64,000 nt of DNA from Venturia oleaginea (GCA_013176395.1 JABMLP010000034.1:186001-250000), one strand, 5' to 3'; positions 32,940-43,614 are shown, numbered from the stretch's first letter. Notes: a model not told the origin generated them from the sequence alone. Numbers and translations: made by a program.

Positions 32940-34567
32940 TACACCACACCAGATACCTGGAAGAAACCGCCGAAAGGCCCCCCCCGCTTACGAAAATCCT
33001 CACCTCAGGAGATATTCCAACAACAGAACACTAACCAGATCCTATCACCAGCTACAGACCAGACCGCGACGAATTTTCTCGATTCCCGATACTTCCTATC
33101 AGCTCCATATCCGCAAACAAAACGGACAAAGACAGTTACCAAATTCCGGAAACACAGAAAGAAAAACGCTGTGTCTTTGAACCCCAGATCCGCAAACCAA
33201 GCGAACAAAGAGAATTACCGAACTCCGGAAACTCACAAAGAGCACACGGTGTCTTTGAACTTCGCAAACACCTCACGTCCCATCCGGTTTCAATCCTTTC
33301 ACACCATCCTAGAACACCCCGAAGACAATTTATGCCTACAAATAGGTCCCGCTCCACACCTCGAAACCTTCAATACATTCGAACCACAATGGCCTCTGAT
33401 AACGAAGAAAGCACTAGGAAACAACTTACACCCTCCCAACAAACAGTAGCAGACCTATTCACCCGAGCCTGCTCTGGAGAATTCAGAAACACTATTACGG
33501 ACCAACCGATCCTTCATATCAAACGTACCGAATCCATGCCTCTACGACCAAGTATGCCAGCCGAGACCTGGGTTGAGGGTACACCAACAGCAATGGAGCC
33601 AGTTCAAACGGGCCTAACCTCACTCCTCCCCGCACGAAAAAAAGGCTCCACTACCTGACGACCCCCTTGAGACACCGGACCAGCCAACTGAAAAAACCCC
33701 GCAACCTCTCAACCACTGCTTCGACCGTATCGCAGATACAGAACTCGGTACAAGCGAGGCTCCATACAAAGGCCTTCGACTCAGCCGAACTACAAAAAAA
33801 CGCCGACTATTCTGCTCGTCTTCTAGAACATCAAAACAAGCATCAATTCGTACTTACACCAACCTGGACCCCCAGCCCAATATCGACACCGTCGATGGCA
33901 ACAACAACAACAACAACTGTACCGAACGAAAGATCAATCGTAGTCAAATTGAGGCTGCCTTTAAAATGCGAAATGAATTCACTGCTCAACAACAAGCCCA
34001 ACTGGTTATTAATCTTGCTACAGAACGCGACGCCTATCACGGTCAAGTCAACGATCTCCGGTCAATCATGAACAAATACACCGCTATCCACGACAAATAT
34101 TACCTCGCTGACTCAGAATTGATTAGTAACCTCGAGAACGAGAATACCGAACTTAAGGCTCGCCTTGAGAACCAAGACTCTGCACCGGAACAAACCGAGG
34201 GGGACTCTAATCAACAGACAGATACACATAACATTGACAAACACTTTACTGACTTAGATGAAGCAGATACCGAATCCGAACGAGACGCCCCTCCCACCCG
34301 ACAACCTACAAAGAAGAAGACTGCACTGGCAACCTCGCCCCCAGACGATTCCGATTCCCCGATTCAGGTACAGGCGACGACAGCCCCTTTTCCGACAAGA
34401 AAACCAAGCCTAAGAAAAAGAAGCCATCTCAGACTAGAACGGTTAAACGGGAACCCACCTTCGACAATCCTCGCGAACAATCACTTGTGGATTTATTCTA
34501 CAAACTCACCCCGAAACCCCAGCCGATCCTAGAGCACCCAGTCAAGTTTGACGGCTCAAATTCTTTC

Positions 34568-34745
34568 TGTTGGTGTATCTCCACGGATCCTATCAGGTGT
34601 ATAGGAAGGTGGTTGTCATTAGGTATATTAGATGGGTAACAAGTACTTGTTGTAAGTTGGTATGATAATGTTTGATAGTTGGTTGTTCGTCTGCACATGA
34701 GAGTGCAGACCCTGTGTATCTATATACATTGCGTGAATGCCAACA
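34568..34745 (+). repeat. copia-type LTR fragment nested in element G gag
   Basis: 178 bp beginning TGTTGG and ending CCAACA, with a TATATACA box near the end. It separates the gag text VKFDGSN from the continuation FEQWYED. No matching 5-bp duplication is visible at these borders, so the inserted segment may reach to about 34830. Confidence 0.55.
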
Positions 34746-34757
34746 AACGTAGTGGGG

Positions 34758-34798
34758 TGATGTGGTATTATAGGTTATCCTAACCTATAGCCACATCA
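34758..34798 (+). other. long inverted repeat (hairpin) after the nested LTR
   Basis: TGATGTGG and TATAGGTTA pair with TAACCTATA and CCACATCA around a TCC loop, giving 17 base pairs with a small bulge (TAT against G). Near-perfect hairpin of unknown role. Confidence 0.7.
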
Positions 34799-36009
34799 TC
34801 AGCCTGGTGCCACATATGGCACTATGGCTACATGCAAGATCATGTGCCACACGCAACGCCATTATCCAAACACTTTCGAACAATGGTACGAAGATATGAA
34901 GATCTACCTCGATGCGGAATCATCGCACTACGAAAACGCAGCACGCCGGACTGAGTACTGGTACTCCCGCTACTATGGCGAAGCCCGAGAAGCTATCACC
35001 AACCTCGCTCGAACCCAGGGAATCAAGCCACAGGAACTCGCGGAGAAAGATCTAAAACGTCACCTTCGCTCACGTTTCGGTAACCCCAACCTCCTCGCAG
35101 ACCAGGAAAAGGCCTGGGAAGAATTTAGAATGATACCACACTCCGACCTGCTGGGGTTCAAGCGGAAATTCGTCATCCTCGCCTGACAATGCCAGGTCCC
35201 CGAGAGCAAATACGTCGCCCAATTCCACAAGAACTCTATGATAAACTCCGTACACTGATGGTACCTCACTACGTCAGAAAATTCTCCTTCAGCGAGTACA
35301 TCGCTATTGCCCAACAATACACAACAGATTTCACAGAAACCTACGACCGCCAGCAAAAGGAGAAGGCTGGTAAGGCAAACCACCAGCACAACAACGCTCA
35401 GAGAACATCAAACCCCCGCCCTACCGGTCGTGCAGGCGTGGTACTTACGACTACCACTTCTACTACTCGTCCGAAACGCCCCACCCTGAGAAACAACCCG
35501 GTCTTGAAAAAACAACTCCGAAGAGAAGGCCGCTGTTTCTTCTGCCGGGAAACCGGCCACAACGGAGCAAACTGCCCGAAAAAGGTAGAATTCGCAAAGA
35601 AGGACGAGACTGCACCTGCTACGGAACTCCCTGCGGAAAACCCAAAAGCCTAAGCCTGGAAAAAGTCACATTCCCAGGCGACGATCGATTTACTGTGCAT
35701 GATATCGACCTTTCTTCGGTTCTCCAGCCATCCACTTCCAACCGCCCGTTCGTATTTGCCGCCGTCGTTTCAAGGAACGGACTAGGCCTTACAAAGAACG
35801 CACTCGTCGATACAGGATGCGGAGGCTACGCCCTCTGCAACCGAGGACTTACTACACAGATTATGAAAAAGATCCCATCAGCTGAAAGAATCTAACTTCC
35901 CACTGCTGTTTCCGCAACAGGATTTAAGAACGGTACAAGCGAGACAATTACCCACGCTATTATACTCGATCTTACGATTTGTGGAAAACACGAATACCGA
36001 GTCCCCTTC

Positions 36010-36283
36010 TGTCACGGCTAGTATTAACTAATGAAAGGCGTGAGCAGCAATCAGGTATGGACTAAATGTGATAGTGAACTACAGATAGCTATGTAAATGG
36101 GGGCTGGGGGCAAGGCCTACTTATAGGTCTTGCTGTGGCCCGTGTACTGTGGCGCCTTCTTAGGTGCTTGGACACTGTGGTTGTTCCAGTAGCCTAGCAA
36201 GCCGTCACATGGCTCGTGTACTGTGGCGCCTTGTTAGGTGCTTGAATACTGTGGTTGTTCCAGTAGCCTAGCAAGCCGTCACA
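36010..36283 (-). repeat. solo LTR of the element G family, inverted, inside element G
   Basis: 274 bp, begins TGTCACGG and ends CCGTCACA, and is the inverted copy of 32537-32810. It is flanked by CCTTC on both sides (36005-36009 and 36284-36288). Removing it with one CCTTC restores the protease frame, RVPF joined to LEVTLS. It arose by insertion and later LTR-LTR recombination. Confidence 0.9.
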
Positions 36284-36774
36284 CCTTCTTGGAAGTGACC
36301 CTATCCAACCACAACTTCATTCTCGGAAGGGAATGGCTTTCTCATAACCACATCTACACCGATGTCGCGAATCATCGATTACTCTGGCCAGACCACGAGG
36401 AACGAAAACAATACAACCTACCCTCGATTATGCACGAACCTACCTCGCATATTATACCTCTAGGGAGGAGCCAGCCGACCGAGACACAGTATGACGACGA
36501 AATCAAAGCCCGACAGATCAAAATGGAAATTCAAGATGCTAAAATGAAGAGAACCGCCGTCGTCGTAATCCACGACCACTACCACTGCCAAAACCATGGG
36601 AGAAACCCGCAATAACCCTCGAACTCCGGGCCCCCGAAGCGGTACAAGCACTCCCTGGGATTTCGGAACACCCGACATTATAACTAAACTCCCCACCTAC
36701 GCTCCTTCGGAGGGGCAAAACCCTTCCCTCTATCAAAACCACAGTTGCGAAACCACACCTCTGGTAAGACCCAA

Positions 36775-37026
36775 TGTAAGAGTTCAACCCTCAAAGGTGT
36801 TTCGCAAGTGAGGGAAGACAGCTTATATTTCAAGTATCTAAGTACAGAGAAGAAAGTGTAGGTACAGGAAGGACAACTTGTACATATAGTCCCTGTAAGG
36901 GGTCAAACTTCAGAGGTATTTCGCAAGTGAGGGAAGACAGCTTATATTTCAAGTATCTAAGTACAAAGAAGAAAGTGTAGGTATAGGAAGGACAACTTGT
37001 ATATATAATCTTTTAAGTAGGAAAAG
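36775..37026 (-). repeat. two tandem reversed LTR fragments (A/B/D family)
   Basis: 36775-36893 and 36894-37026 each begin TGTAAG and match the 3' half of the A/B/D LTR in reverse, but lack the LTR 5' half. They truncate element G. Confidence 0.8.
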
Positions 37027-37058
37027 TGTTGAACAGTGGCATGCCAGTCCTTGATACC
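37027..37058 (+). repeat. start of a copia-type LTR (F family)
   Basis: TGTTGAACAGTGGCATGCC and the next 13 bases match, inverted, the sequence at 40948-40979. The LTR is cut after GATACC by element D. Confidence 0.7.
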
Positions 37059-37352
37059 TGTCACGGGATGGTATTCTATATCTATTTTATCCTAGGTGGA
37101 TTCTTAGCAATTCCTGGTAGGTTCCTGATAGTTCTCACGTGCGCCTAGCAGGGATTATTCAGTGACCGTTTCACATGCGCTTCTACTCCTTTCTATTCTC
37201 TTCTCAGGACAGCATGTCCTTTTCCTACTTGGAAGATTATATATACAAGTTGTTCTTCCTGTACCTACACTTTCTTCTTTGTACTTAGATACTTCGAAAT
37301 ACAAGCAGTCTTCTCTCACTTGCGAAACACCTTTGAGGGTTGAACTCTTACA
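37059..37352 (+). repeat. 5' LTR of element D
   Basis: 294 bp from TGTCACGGG to CTCTTACA. Contains GTACTTAGATA at 37281-37291, complementary to the primer site 37354-37364, and a TATATATA box near 37240. Confidence 0.8.
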
Positions 37353-37379
37353 TTATCTAAGTACCTTCAAACTACTTTC

Positions 37380-37650
37380 AGTACTCTCAGGAAGCGCCTG
37401 TAGAGTCAAGGTCCTAAAGAGGACACCCAAGCCATTTCAGTACTCCCAGGTCAAGCCTGTTGAGGAGTCAAGGCCCAAAAGGGACACCCTCGATTTCAGT
37501 ACTCCCAGGTCAAGCCTGTTGAGGAGTCAAGGTCCAAAAGGGACACCCTCGATTTCAGTACTCTCAGGAAGTGCCTGAAGAGTCAAGGTCCTAAAGAGAA
37601 CACCCGCGATTTCAGTATTCCCAGGTCAAACCTGTTGAGGAGTCAAGTCG
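37380..37650 (+). repeat. tandem repeats of about 66 bp in the leader of element D
   Basis: Four imperfect units built on tttcagtactcccaggtcaa and gttgaggagtcaaggtcc. Elements A and B hold different tandem units at the same place. Confidence 0.75.
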
Positions 37651-37958
37651 GCGCGTATTCGAGCGCATTCCACCGCATTCTAACCAATCTACTCGAGACG
37701 TGTCACGTGACCAGTCACGTGATCAAACAACTCGTCGGAACCGGAAGCGCGCCCGTGCGACCATTTGAACAGCCAATTGAGGGCTGATTGCACGGCTAAT
37801 TGAGAGCCAATCACAGGATAGGTTATCCTAGAACAAAAACAGTTCTGGGAGTTGAAGCTGGGAAGCTGAGGAAAGAAAGAACTTGGGAGAGAGATACAAT
37901 ACCCTTGACCTTCATAGTTCCTGGGAGCTCTGTCCTTAGTAATAAGGGTTGCAGAGCA

Positions 37959-37995
37959 GACTATAGTGTAAAAATCCTTCTGGGATTCTATAGTC
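37959..37995 (+). other. leader RNA hairpin of element D
   Basis: GACTATAG pairs with CTATAGTC, and ATCC inside pairs with GGAT across a short loop. The same hairpin is present in A (42419-42457) and B (50826-50864). Confidence 0.6.
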
Positions 37996-38126
37996 ACCTT
38001 CCTATACTAATAGGTGTTGACTCTATACTGCCTAGCAAATCTCTGGGGCAGAGCCTAGGAGTGTGTATAGGGTGGTTCCTATTGTCTATTGTCTCTCATT
38101 GATAAAAGGTTTTGAAGTTGTTCAAG

Positions 38127-39166
38127 ATGGAAGAAGAGCAAGGAGAGAATGTCTCTCAATCTCAAGATCGAGTTCAAGCTCTACAAGGGGAAGTAGCAGC
38201 TTTGAAGGATCAAATGGCTGCTCAGAATACTATGATTCAACAACTCCTTGTACAACTCACAACTCGTGCTTCTATTCCTCCTTGTCAAGAAGAAAGTAGC
38301 TCAGTCCAAGAGAGAACTGTCTCCCAGGAGAGGAAGAAATCAATACTTTCTAAGCTTCAAGAGTTTGACGGAAAGCGTTCTGAGTGGGCCCAGTGGTATC
38401 AACAAGCTAAGCTGAAGTTAGAAGTTGATGGAATAGCAGTAGGAGATGAATATCAACAATTCGCTTACATCTTTGCATCCTTACGGGGTTCTGCTGCTCA
38501 GGCTACCTTATAGCCTATGTTCAATCTTCTCCTGAAGAAGATAAAACAGGAAAGCAGCTACTTCAGTATATGGATAACTTCTACGGTGATCCTGTACAGC
38601 AACAAAGAGCCACTGTTAGTCTTACGACTATGAAGCAAAAAGACAAAGAATCCTTCTACTCCTTCCTTCCGAAGTTTGAGAGTACTCTTGCCGATGCCGG
38701 AGGAATGGCATGGCCTGATGTTGTGAAAATTGCGTTTTTGAATAAGGCAATAAACAACGAACTCCGTTTACAGAGAATTGGACATCCTCAAAGCAATTCC
38801 TACAAGATATTTGTGTCCGAACTCTTGAATACGAGTATGCAAATTGCTACTGGAAAGATTTTATCTTCTTCAGATAGTAACGCTCTATTCAAAAGTAAGG
38901 CTTTGAAAACAAATTCGGATGCCATGGACTGGGAACCCACCCCTCGAGCAAACAAGTTAAACATTGCACCTAAGGACTACGAGTACAGACGTGCTAACAA
39001 CCTCTGTTTATGCTGTGGGAAGGCCGGTCACCGAATTAAGGACTGTACTGCAAGGGAGGCAAGAGTATCTCAAACGACTACCAGGAAACTACCAGGAAGA
39101 GAACTGGAAATTGCGCAAGGGAAAGGAGAAGAGGAAGAAGGAGAAGACTACTCGGAAAAAGAGTAG
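38127..39166 (+). pseudogene. element D Gag (one frameshift)
   Basis: ATG at 38127 (MEEEQGENVSQSQDRVQALQ). The coiled N-terminus is followed by the gypsy gag core (LQEFDGKRSEWAQWYQQAKL, FASLRGSAAQATL). A one-base change near 38511 puts the rest (MDNFYGDPVQQQRATVSL onward) in another frame. A CCHC knuckle, CLCCGKAGHRIKDC, lies at 39000-39045, and gag ends DYSEKE at TAG 39164-39166. It is clearly homologous to the A/B gag. Confidence 0.85.
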
Positions 39167-39192
39167 CCTCTATCCGAAGTCGTGGATGGAGG
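39154..39192 (+). other. candidate -1 ribosomal frameshift signal, element D
   Basis: GGAAAAA slip site 39154-39160, spacer GAGTAG, then stem CCTCTATCC (39167-39175) pairing with GGATGGAGG (39184-39192) around an 8-base loop. Details are given under element B. Confidence 0.7.
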
Positions 39193-40121
39193 CGTGAGCA
39201 GAAGAGACCTAGATTATCAATAGAATCTGTACGAAAAGTGAACAATATCATTTCTTCAAACTCCTCTCAGGTAGAAAAAGAATGGAAACAATTTCAGCCA
39301 AAGATGATTTCCCAACTCTTTTATACCAATGTTATTATAAATGATGTACACTCTCTTACAGCACTAATTGATAATGGGTCCAGCTGCTACGCATCGATAA
39401 GCAAGGAGAAAGCCTCTCAATTGAACCTTGAACAGCTCCCTATTAGTCCTAGGATAATAGGTGGAGTTCTCAAAAAAGGAAAGACCCAAGTGACGAGAAT
39501 TGCTAACATGAATCTTGATGTGGGAGGATACTGTTGTAACGCTTTTGCCTACATCGTTCCTGGGCAATTCGAAGATCTTTTACTAGGAAGGCCCTTCCTA
39601 AAAGACTCCAAAGCAATTCTTGACGAATCCAAAGGCACTCTTACGTTTAAGGGGAAAGATATTTGTATCAAAGACATCCGGTTTCAAGAGAACTTAGATA
39701 TTCAACAGATGAATTCCATTAAGTTCCACCAACTTGTCACGTCAACAATCAAGAGAAAAGAATTCTCTAGAGTTTTCGCTATTACTCTAAAGGATCTTGA
39801 CGAAGCCTTGAAGCCGAAGGTACCATTGACCCTTGAACAAATCCGTAAGAAACTACCGAAAAGATTTCACAAGTATATCGCGGTATTTGACCCAAAAAGA
39901 GCTGCTAAGTTACCTCCCTTTCGCCCTGGGTTCGATCATGAGATACCTATAGAGGAAGGAAAGCAACTCCCTTGGGGACCTCTATATGGTATGGGTAGAG
40001 AGCAACTTCTTGTCTTGAGAAAAACACTTACAGAACTGCTGGAGAAAGGCTTTATCAGAGAAAGCAAATCAGATGCTGCATCTCCTGTTCTTTTTGTTAA
40101 GAAACCAGGAGGAGGATTACG
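39160..40121 (+). pseudogene. element D Pol, N-terminal part (protease and start of reverse transcriptase)
   Basis: In the -1 frame relative to gag, an open reading starts at the frameshift site (RVASIRSRGWRREQKRPRLS). It runs through a retropepsin-like site (TALIDNGSSCYASIS), FEDLLLGRPFLKDSKAI and the reverse transcriptase lead-in (ELLEKGFIRESKSDAASPVL, FVKKPGGGLR). It is cut at 40121 by LTR X. The open frame in the protease despite a broken gag suggests that the truncation is not very old. Confidence 0.8.
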
Positions 40122-40836
40122 TGTTACGCAGAGGCTATGGCTCAAGTAATATAGCTGGAATTGGCTATTGTCAAAGGATAGATCCTTTCTCAACTTATCC
40201 TGGATGGATTCTTAGCACTACCTGGTAGTTCTCACGTGCGCCTAGCAGGGATTATTCAGGGACCGTTTCACATGCGCTTCTACTCCTTTCTATTCTCTTC
40301 TCAGGAAAGTCTTCCTGTAACTACACTTTCTTCTTTGTACTTAGATACTTTGAAATACAAGCAGTCTTCTCTCACTTGCGAAACACCTTTGAGGGTTGAA
40401 CTCTTACAGCTATTCCGTACAGTGAGGTTCAAGTAATCCTGGGGCGACAATATCGTATCAAATAAGTGTAGCGAAGTTTGTGAGATATAAGAGTCGTGAA
40501 TTGTGCTAAGTAACTAAAGCAATAGCGAAGTAACTATGAGAGTGAAGATACGAGATACTGAGGGAGCAGTGTCTCGTTCTTTATATAGAGATCCCATCTC
40601 TATGAAAATCCTCCGTTCATTATGATCATCCCGATCATGATGAACAGCCTGAGCGGAATGAACACAAACGTTCATTCTGCTTACCTTGCCAAGAATGATC
40701 AACCACGTGATCCTTCAACCCCGTGTAACAATCATCCAATCATAAGAAGACATGATGGTATGCACTTAGGAATCCAAATGCATACGAATGCATCAAATAT
40801 AATCCTGTACACGCTCACGTGACAGTATCCGTAACA
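40122..40836. repeat. LTR-like element X (TGTTACG ... CGTAACA), holding a nested solo LTR
   Basis: Ends are TGTTACG and CGTAACA. Without the nested 239-bp LTR and its duplication the unit is about 471 bp. It carries no coding text. It abuts truncated elements on both sides with no shared 5-bp duplication. Orientation is unresolved. Confidence 0.6.
40169..40407 (+). repeat. solo LTR of the D family nested in LTR X
   Basis: 239 bp from TGTCAAAGG to CTCTTACA, flanked on both sides by GCTAT (40164-40168 and 40408-40412). The duplication shows a genuine insertion followed by LTR-LTR recombination. Confidence 0.9.
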
Positions 40837-40979
40837 CCCTGTGACTTGACTGTATTGACTGCAGAGGTTAAGTACACCGTTGCATCTGCATGCATATATA
40901 TGCATGTCAATGCATCCCTTGGCATCTATCACGTGCACTATGCCTGAGGTATCAAGGACTGGCATGCCACTGTTCAACA
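40837..40979 (-). repeat. LTR fragment of copia element F
   Basis: Read on the minus strand from 40979 it begins TGTTGAACAGTGG and lies just after the end of the F polyprotein, as a 3' LTR would. It is cut at 40836 by LTR X. Confidence 0.65.
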
Positions 40980-41003
40980 CTCCCACTCATGCCTAGACCT
41001 TAG

Positions 41004-41568
41004 CTATACCATTCCCAGTTGATGTAAGAAGTTCTGGAACTGTTGACCATTCTTTGGCTTAGTCAACCCATCTGCAACCATGTCTGCAGTAGGACAGAAC
41101 TCCACGATCAATTGGTTCCTTTCCCTCATTCTTCTGACATTGTTGTATGCGATGTCAATGTGTTTAGATCTCTCATGAGCATGGGAGTCCTTAACCAGGC
41201 TGAGACAAGCTTGGTTGTCTCCCTTCAGAACCATGAGAGGCTCAAAAGCGTTCTTGCCTACCATGTCCGGATGTCCCATTTCCCTCAAGAGCGATGAAAG
41301 GAATTGAGCTTGTTTACCACCGCTGCTCATTGCCATGTATTCAGCTTCCATCGTAGAGGTTGCTACTGACTTCATCTTCTTGCTCATCCAGGCAACTGGT
41401 GCTCCAGCAAGAAAGAACACCCATCCTAGGATGGAGACCCTGTCTGCCTTGTCCATAGCGTAATCTGCATCTGAGTATCCCACAAGCCCAGTATGTCCTC
41501 CAATGCTGTATTCCAGTCCAAGATCTGGAAATGACCTGAGGTACCTAGCTACTTTCTTGATTGCCTTC
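41004..41568 (-). pseudogene. Ty1/copia element F, RNase H end of Pol (5' truncated)
   Basis: Minus-strand text in the copia RNase H: LVGYSDADYAMDKADRVSIL, FFLAGAPVAWMSKKMKSVA, STMEAEYMAM, VLKGDNQACLSLVKD, HERSKHIDIAYNNVRRM and a C-terminal DGLTKPKNGQQFQNFLHQLG before the stop at 41004. The catalytic acidic residues D, E and D are present. Upstream coding sequence is lost at 41568, where the 5' LTR of element A starts. Confidence 0.85.
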
Positions 41569-41900
41569 TGTTAAGGGATGGAATCCTTCTCTCTAGCTTA
41601 TCCATGACTGGATTTCCAATTGTTCTCTTGTTATTCTGCAAGCTGTCATGTTCTATTTTGCAAGCTGTCATGTTCTATTTTGCAAGCTGTCATGTTCTAT
41701 TTCGCAAGCTGCCATGTTCTATTTTGCAAGCTGTCACGTTTCCATTTAAAGATACTTTCTAGAAGGATCTATTGTAAGAGGAGGATTATATATACTAGCT
41801 ATCCTTCCTGTACTTACACTTTCTTCTCTGTACTTAGATACTTGAAATATAAGCTGTCTTCCCTCACTTGCGAAACACCTTTGAGGGTTGAACTCTTACA
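41569..41900 (+). repeat. 5' LTR of element A (332 bp)
   Basis: From TGTTAAGGG to CTCTTACA. Has five copies of a 22-bp unit starting gcaagctgtcatg (from 41638), a TATATATA box, and GTACTTAGATA at 41830-41840. By eye it matches the element B LTRs across its length. Confidence 0.9.
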
Positions 41901-41901
41901 T

Positions 41902-41912
41902 TATCTAAGTAC
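41902..41912 (+). other. putative self-priming primer-binding site, element A
   Basis: TATCTAAGTAC starts two bases after the LTR end and is the exact complement of GTACTTAGATA at 41830-41840 in the LTR. Confidence 0.65.
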
Positions 41913-41939
41913 CTCAATCTTACAAAGGAAGAAAGGCTC

Positions 41940-42290
41940 ACAGAGAGCAAGCTCCAAAAAGGAATTTCAAGAAGAGGACACTTGTCCTAATCCAAGAAGC
42001 GAGGGCCAACCTCAAGGGCCAAACAGAAAGGAATTTCAAGAAGAGGACACTTGTCCTAACTCAAGAAGCAAGGGCCAACCTCAAAGGCCAACTTCAAGGG
42101 CCAACCTCAAGGGCCAAACAAAAAGGGAATTCAAGAGAATTCAAGCTGAGATTTTCTAGAAGGTGCTAGAATCTCCAAGAAGCAAGGGCCAACCGAAAGG
42201 GCCAATCCAAAAAGGGAATTCAAGAGAATTCAAACTGAGATTTTCTAGAACGTGCTAGAATCTCCAAGAAGCAAGGGCAGGTCATCCTAA
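41940..42290 (+). repeat. leader tandem repeats of element A
   Basis: Two units of about 75 bp (ggaatttcaagaagaggac ... agggccaacctcaa) followed by two units of about 75 bp (ggaattcaagagaattcaa ... ctagaatctccaagaagc). The same pattern is in element B at 50350-50690. Confidence 0.8.
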
Positions 42291-42418
42291 GACAGCGTAG
42301 TCTTAGGAGTTGAAGCTGTAATAAGCTGAGGAAAGAAAGAGCTAGGGAGAGAGATTTAATACACTTGGCCTTCACAGTCCCTGGGAGCTCTGTCCTTAGT
42401 AATAAGGATTGCAGAGCG

Positions 42419-42457
42419 GACTATAGTGTAAAAAAATCCTTCTGGGATTCTATAGTC
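42419..42457 (+). other. leader RNA hairpin of element A
   Basis: GACTATAG pairs with CTATAGTC; inner AATCC pairs with GGATT. Shared with B and D. Confidence 0.6.
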
Positions 42458-42565
42458 ACCTTCCTATACTAATAGGCATTGACTCTATACTGCCTAGCAA
42501 ATCTCTAGAGTAGAGCCTAGGAGTGTGTATAGTAGTGCTCTCTATTATCTCTCATAGGTGAAAAT

Positions 42566-43588
42566 ATGGAAGGAGAAGATCAGGAACAAAGAGTTCCTCA
42601 AGAACCCCAAGCCCTACAAGAAGCTATGGCAGCATTACAACATCAACTAGCCATTCAGAACGATGCTATTACGCGTATTCTTACAATCTTGCCTAACACT
42701 ACTCGCTCTGAGAACGTAGTAGAAGGACAAGAGACTAAGAATTCACAAAAAGACAGAATACATAGGAAGAAAGCTGTACTTCCTAAGCTCCAAGAATTTG
42801 ATGGCAAGCGTTCTGAATGGGCTCAGTGGTTTCAACAAGCAAGGATGAAGTTGGAGATAGACGCAGAATCTATAGGGGATAGTAGGAACCAATTTGCCTA
42901 CATCTTCTCCTCTCTACGAGGCTCCGCAGCTCAGGCTACTCTGGCCTACGTAAAGACAGCTCCAGAGGAAGATAAAACGGGACAGAAATTGTTACAGTAT
43001 ATGGACAACTTCTATGGCGATCCAGTACAACAACAAAGAGCTACTGTAAGCCTGTCCACAATCAAACAAAAAGAGAAAGAACCCTTCTTCTCTTTTCTTC
43101 CCCGTTTTGAAACCACTCTTGCTAATGCTGGAGGAATGACTTGGCCTGACGCTGTTAAAATTGCATTTCTACACAAAGCAATAAATCAAGAGCTGCGAAA
43201 CCAGAGAATAGGCCAATCTCAGAGTACCTCCTACCAGCAGTTTGTGTCCGATCTTTTGAATACAAGTATGCAAATCACTACAGCAAAGATGCTCTCTTCC
43301 TCAGAAGATAAGTTACGATTCAGAGATAAAGAGAAGTCTTTTAAAGATCTGAACGCTATGGACTGGGAGCCTACACGCGTAAACAAGTTAAAAATTTCGT
43401 CTAAAGCCTATGAATATAGGAAGGCAAATAACCTCTGCTTACGCTGTGGGAAGGCCGGCCATAGAATGAAAGACTGCTGGTTGGATACAGAGGTAGAAAG
43501 AGTCACGCAACTTGGTTCAAAAAGGGCCAAAGGAACCACTGAGGAGAATGAAGAAGTTGAAGAAGAGGACTACTCGGAAAAAGAGTAG
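42566..43588 (+). CDS. element A Gag
   Basis: 340 residues from ATG 42566. The coiled N-terminus (about 1-75) is followed by a gypsy gag core (LQEFDGKRSEWAQWFQQARM, about 85-105; SLRGSAAQATLAYV; MDNFYGDPVQQQRATVSL). A single CCHC zinc knuckle, CLRCGKAGHRMKDC, near residue 295 should bind genomic RNA, and an acidic tail ends DYSEKE. It stops at TAG 43586-43588, overlapping the frameshift signal. The encoded protein appears identical to the Gag of element B. It forms the particle in which reverse transcription takes place. Confidence 0.92.
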   Translation: MEGEDQEQRVPQEPQALQEAMAALQHQLAIQNDAITRILTILPNTTRSENVVEGQETKNSQKDRIHRKKAVLPKLQEFDGKRSEWAQWFQQARMKLEIDAESIGDSRNQFAYIFSSLRGSAAQATLAYVKTAPEEDKTGQKLLQYMDNFYGDPVQQQRATVSLSTIKQKEKEPFFSFLPRFETTLANAGGMTWPDAVKIAFLHKAINQELRNQRIGQSQSTSYQQFVSDLLNTSMQITTAKMLSSSEDKLRFRDKEKSFKDLNAMDWEPTRVNKLKISSKAYEYRKANNLCLRCGKAGHRMKDCWLDTEVERVTQLGSKRAKGTTEENEEVEEEDYSEKE

Positions 43589-43614
43589 CCTCTATCCAAA
43601 GTCGTGGATGGAGG
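43576..43614 (+). other. candidate -1 ribosomal frameshift signal, element A
   Basis: GGAAAAA at 43576-43582, spacer GAGTAG, stem CCTCTATCC (43589-43597) with GGATGGAGG (43606-43614). Confidence 0.7.

Larger units (their letters stand above)
33332..36620 (+). pseudogene. element G gag and protease remnants
   Basis: Gag-like text is scattered over frames: 33389-33658 (SDNEESTRKQLTPSQQTVAD), 33966-34532 with an acidic, coiled helix region, then 34824-35186 with the gag core (FEQWYEDMKIYLDAESSHY, YWYSRYYGEAREAI). A CCHC zinc knuckle, CFFCRETGHNGANC, lies at 35530-35575. Protease text LVDTGCGGYALCN is at 35810-35850 and continues past the solo LTR as FILGREWL. Several frame changes show decay. 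The order of gag core, knuckle and protease is that of gypsy elements. Confidence 0.75.
32537..36774 (+). mobile_element. Ty3/gypsy element G, decayed, with two nested LTR insertions
   Basis: 5' LTR 32537-32810, then a putative primer site 32812-32821, a 13-bp tandem repeat, gag fragments, a zinc knuckle and the start of a protease. It is interrupted by a copia-type LTR (34568-34745) and by an inverted solo LTR of its own family (36010-36283). The 3' part is lost at 36775, where reversed LTR fragments of another family begin. No reverse transcriptase remains. Confidence 0.8.
37059..40121 (+). mobile_element. Ty3/gypsy chromovirus D (diverged relative of A and B; 3' truncated)
   Basis: 5' LTR 37059-37352, primer site 37354-37364, repeat-rich leader to about 38120, gag, frameshift signal, protease and the start of reverse transcriptase. 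It stops after PGGGLR at 40121, where LTR family X begins. Layout and sequence follow elements A and B throughout but with many differences. Confidence 0.85.

Noticed and set aside
32537..36283. Inverted pair of 274-bp repeats as ends of one DNA transposon
   Set aside because: The left copy has LTR features (TATA, primer complement, gag downstream), and the right copy has its own 5-bp duplication and splits a protease frame, so they are an LTR and a solo LTR.
41620..42159. Open frame of 179 codons across the LTR and leader of A (and 50027-50566 of B)
   Set aside because: It runs through LTR repeats and leader tandem repeats; periodic sequence without stops, not a protein.
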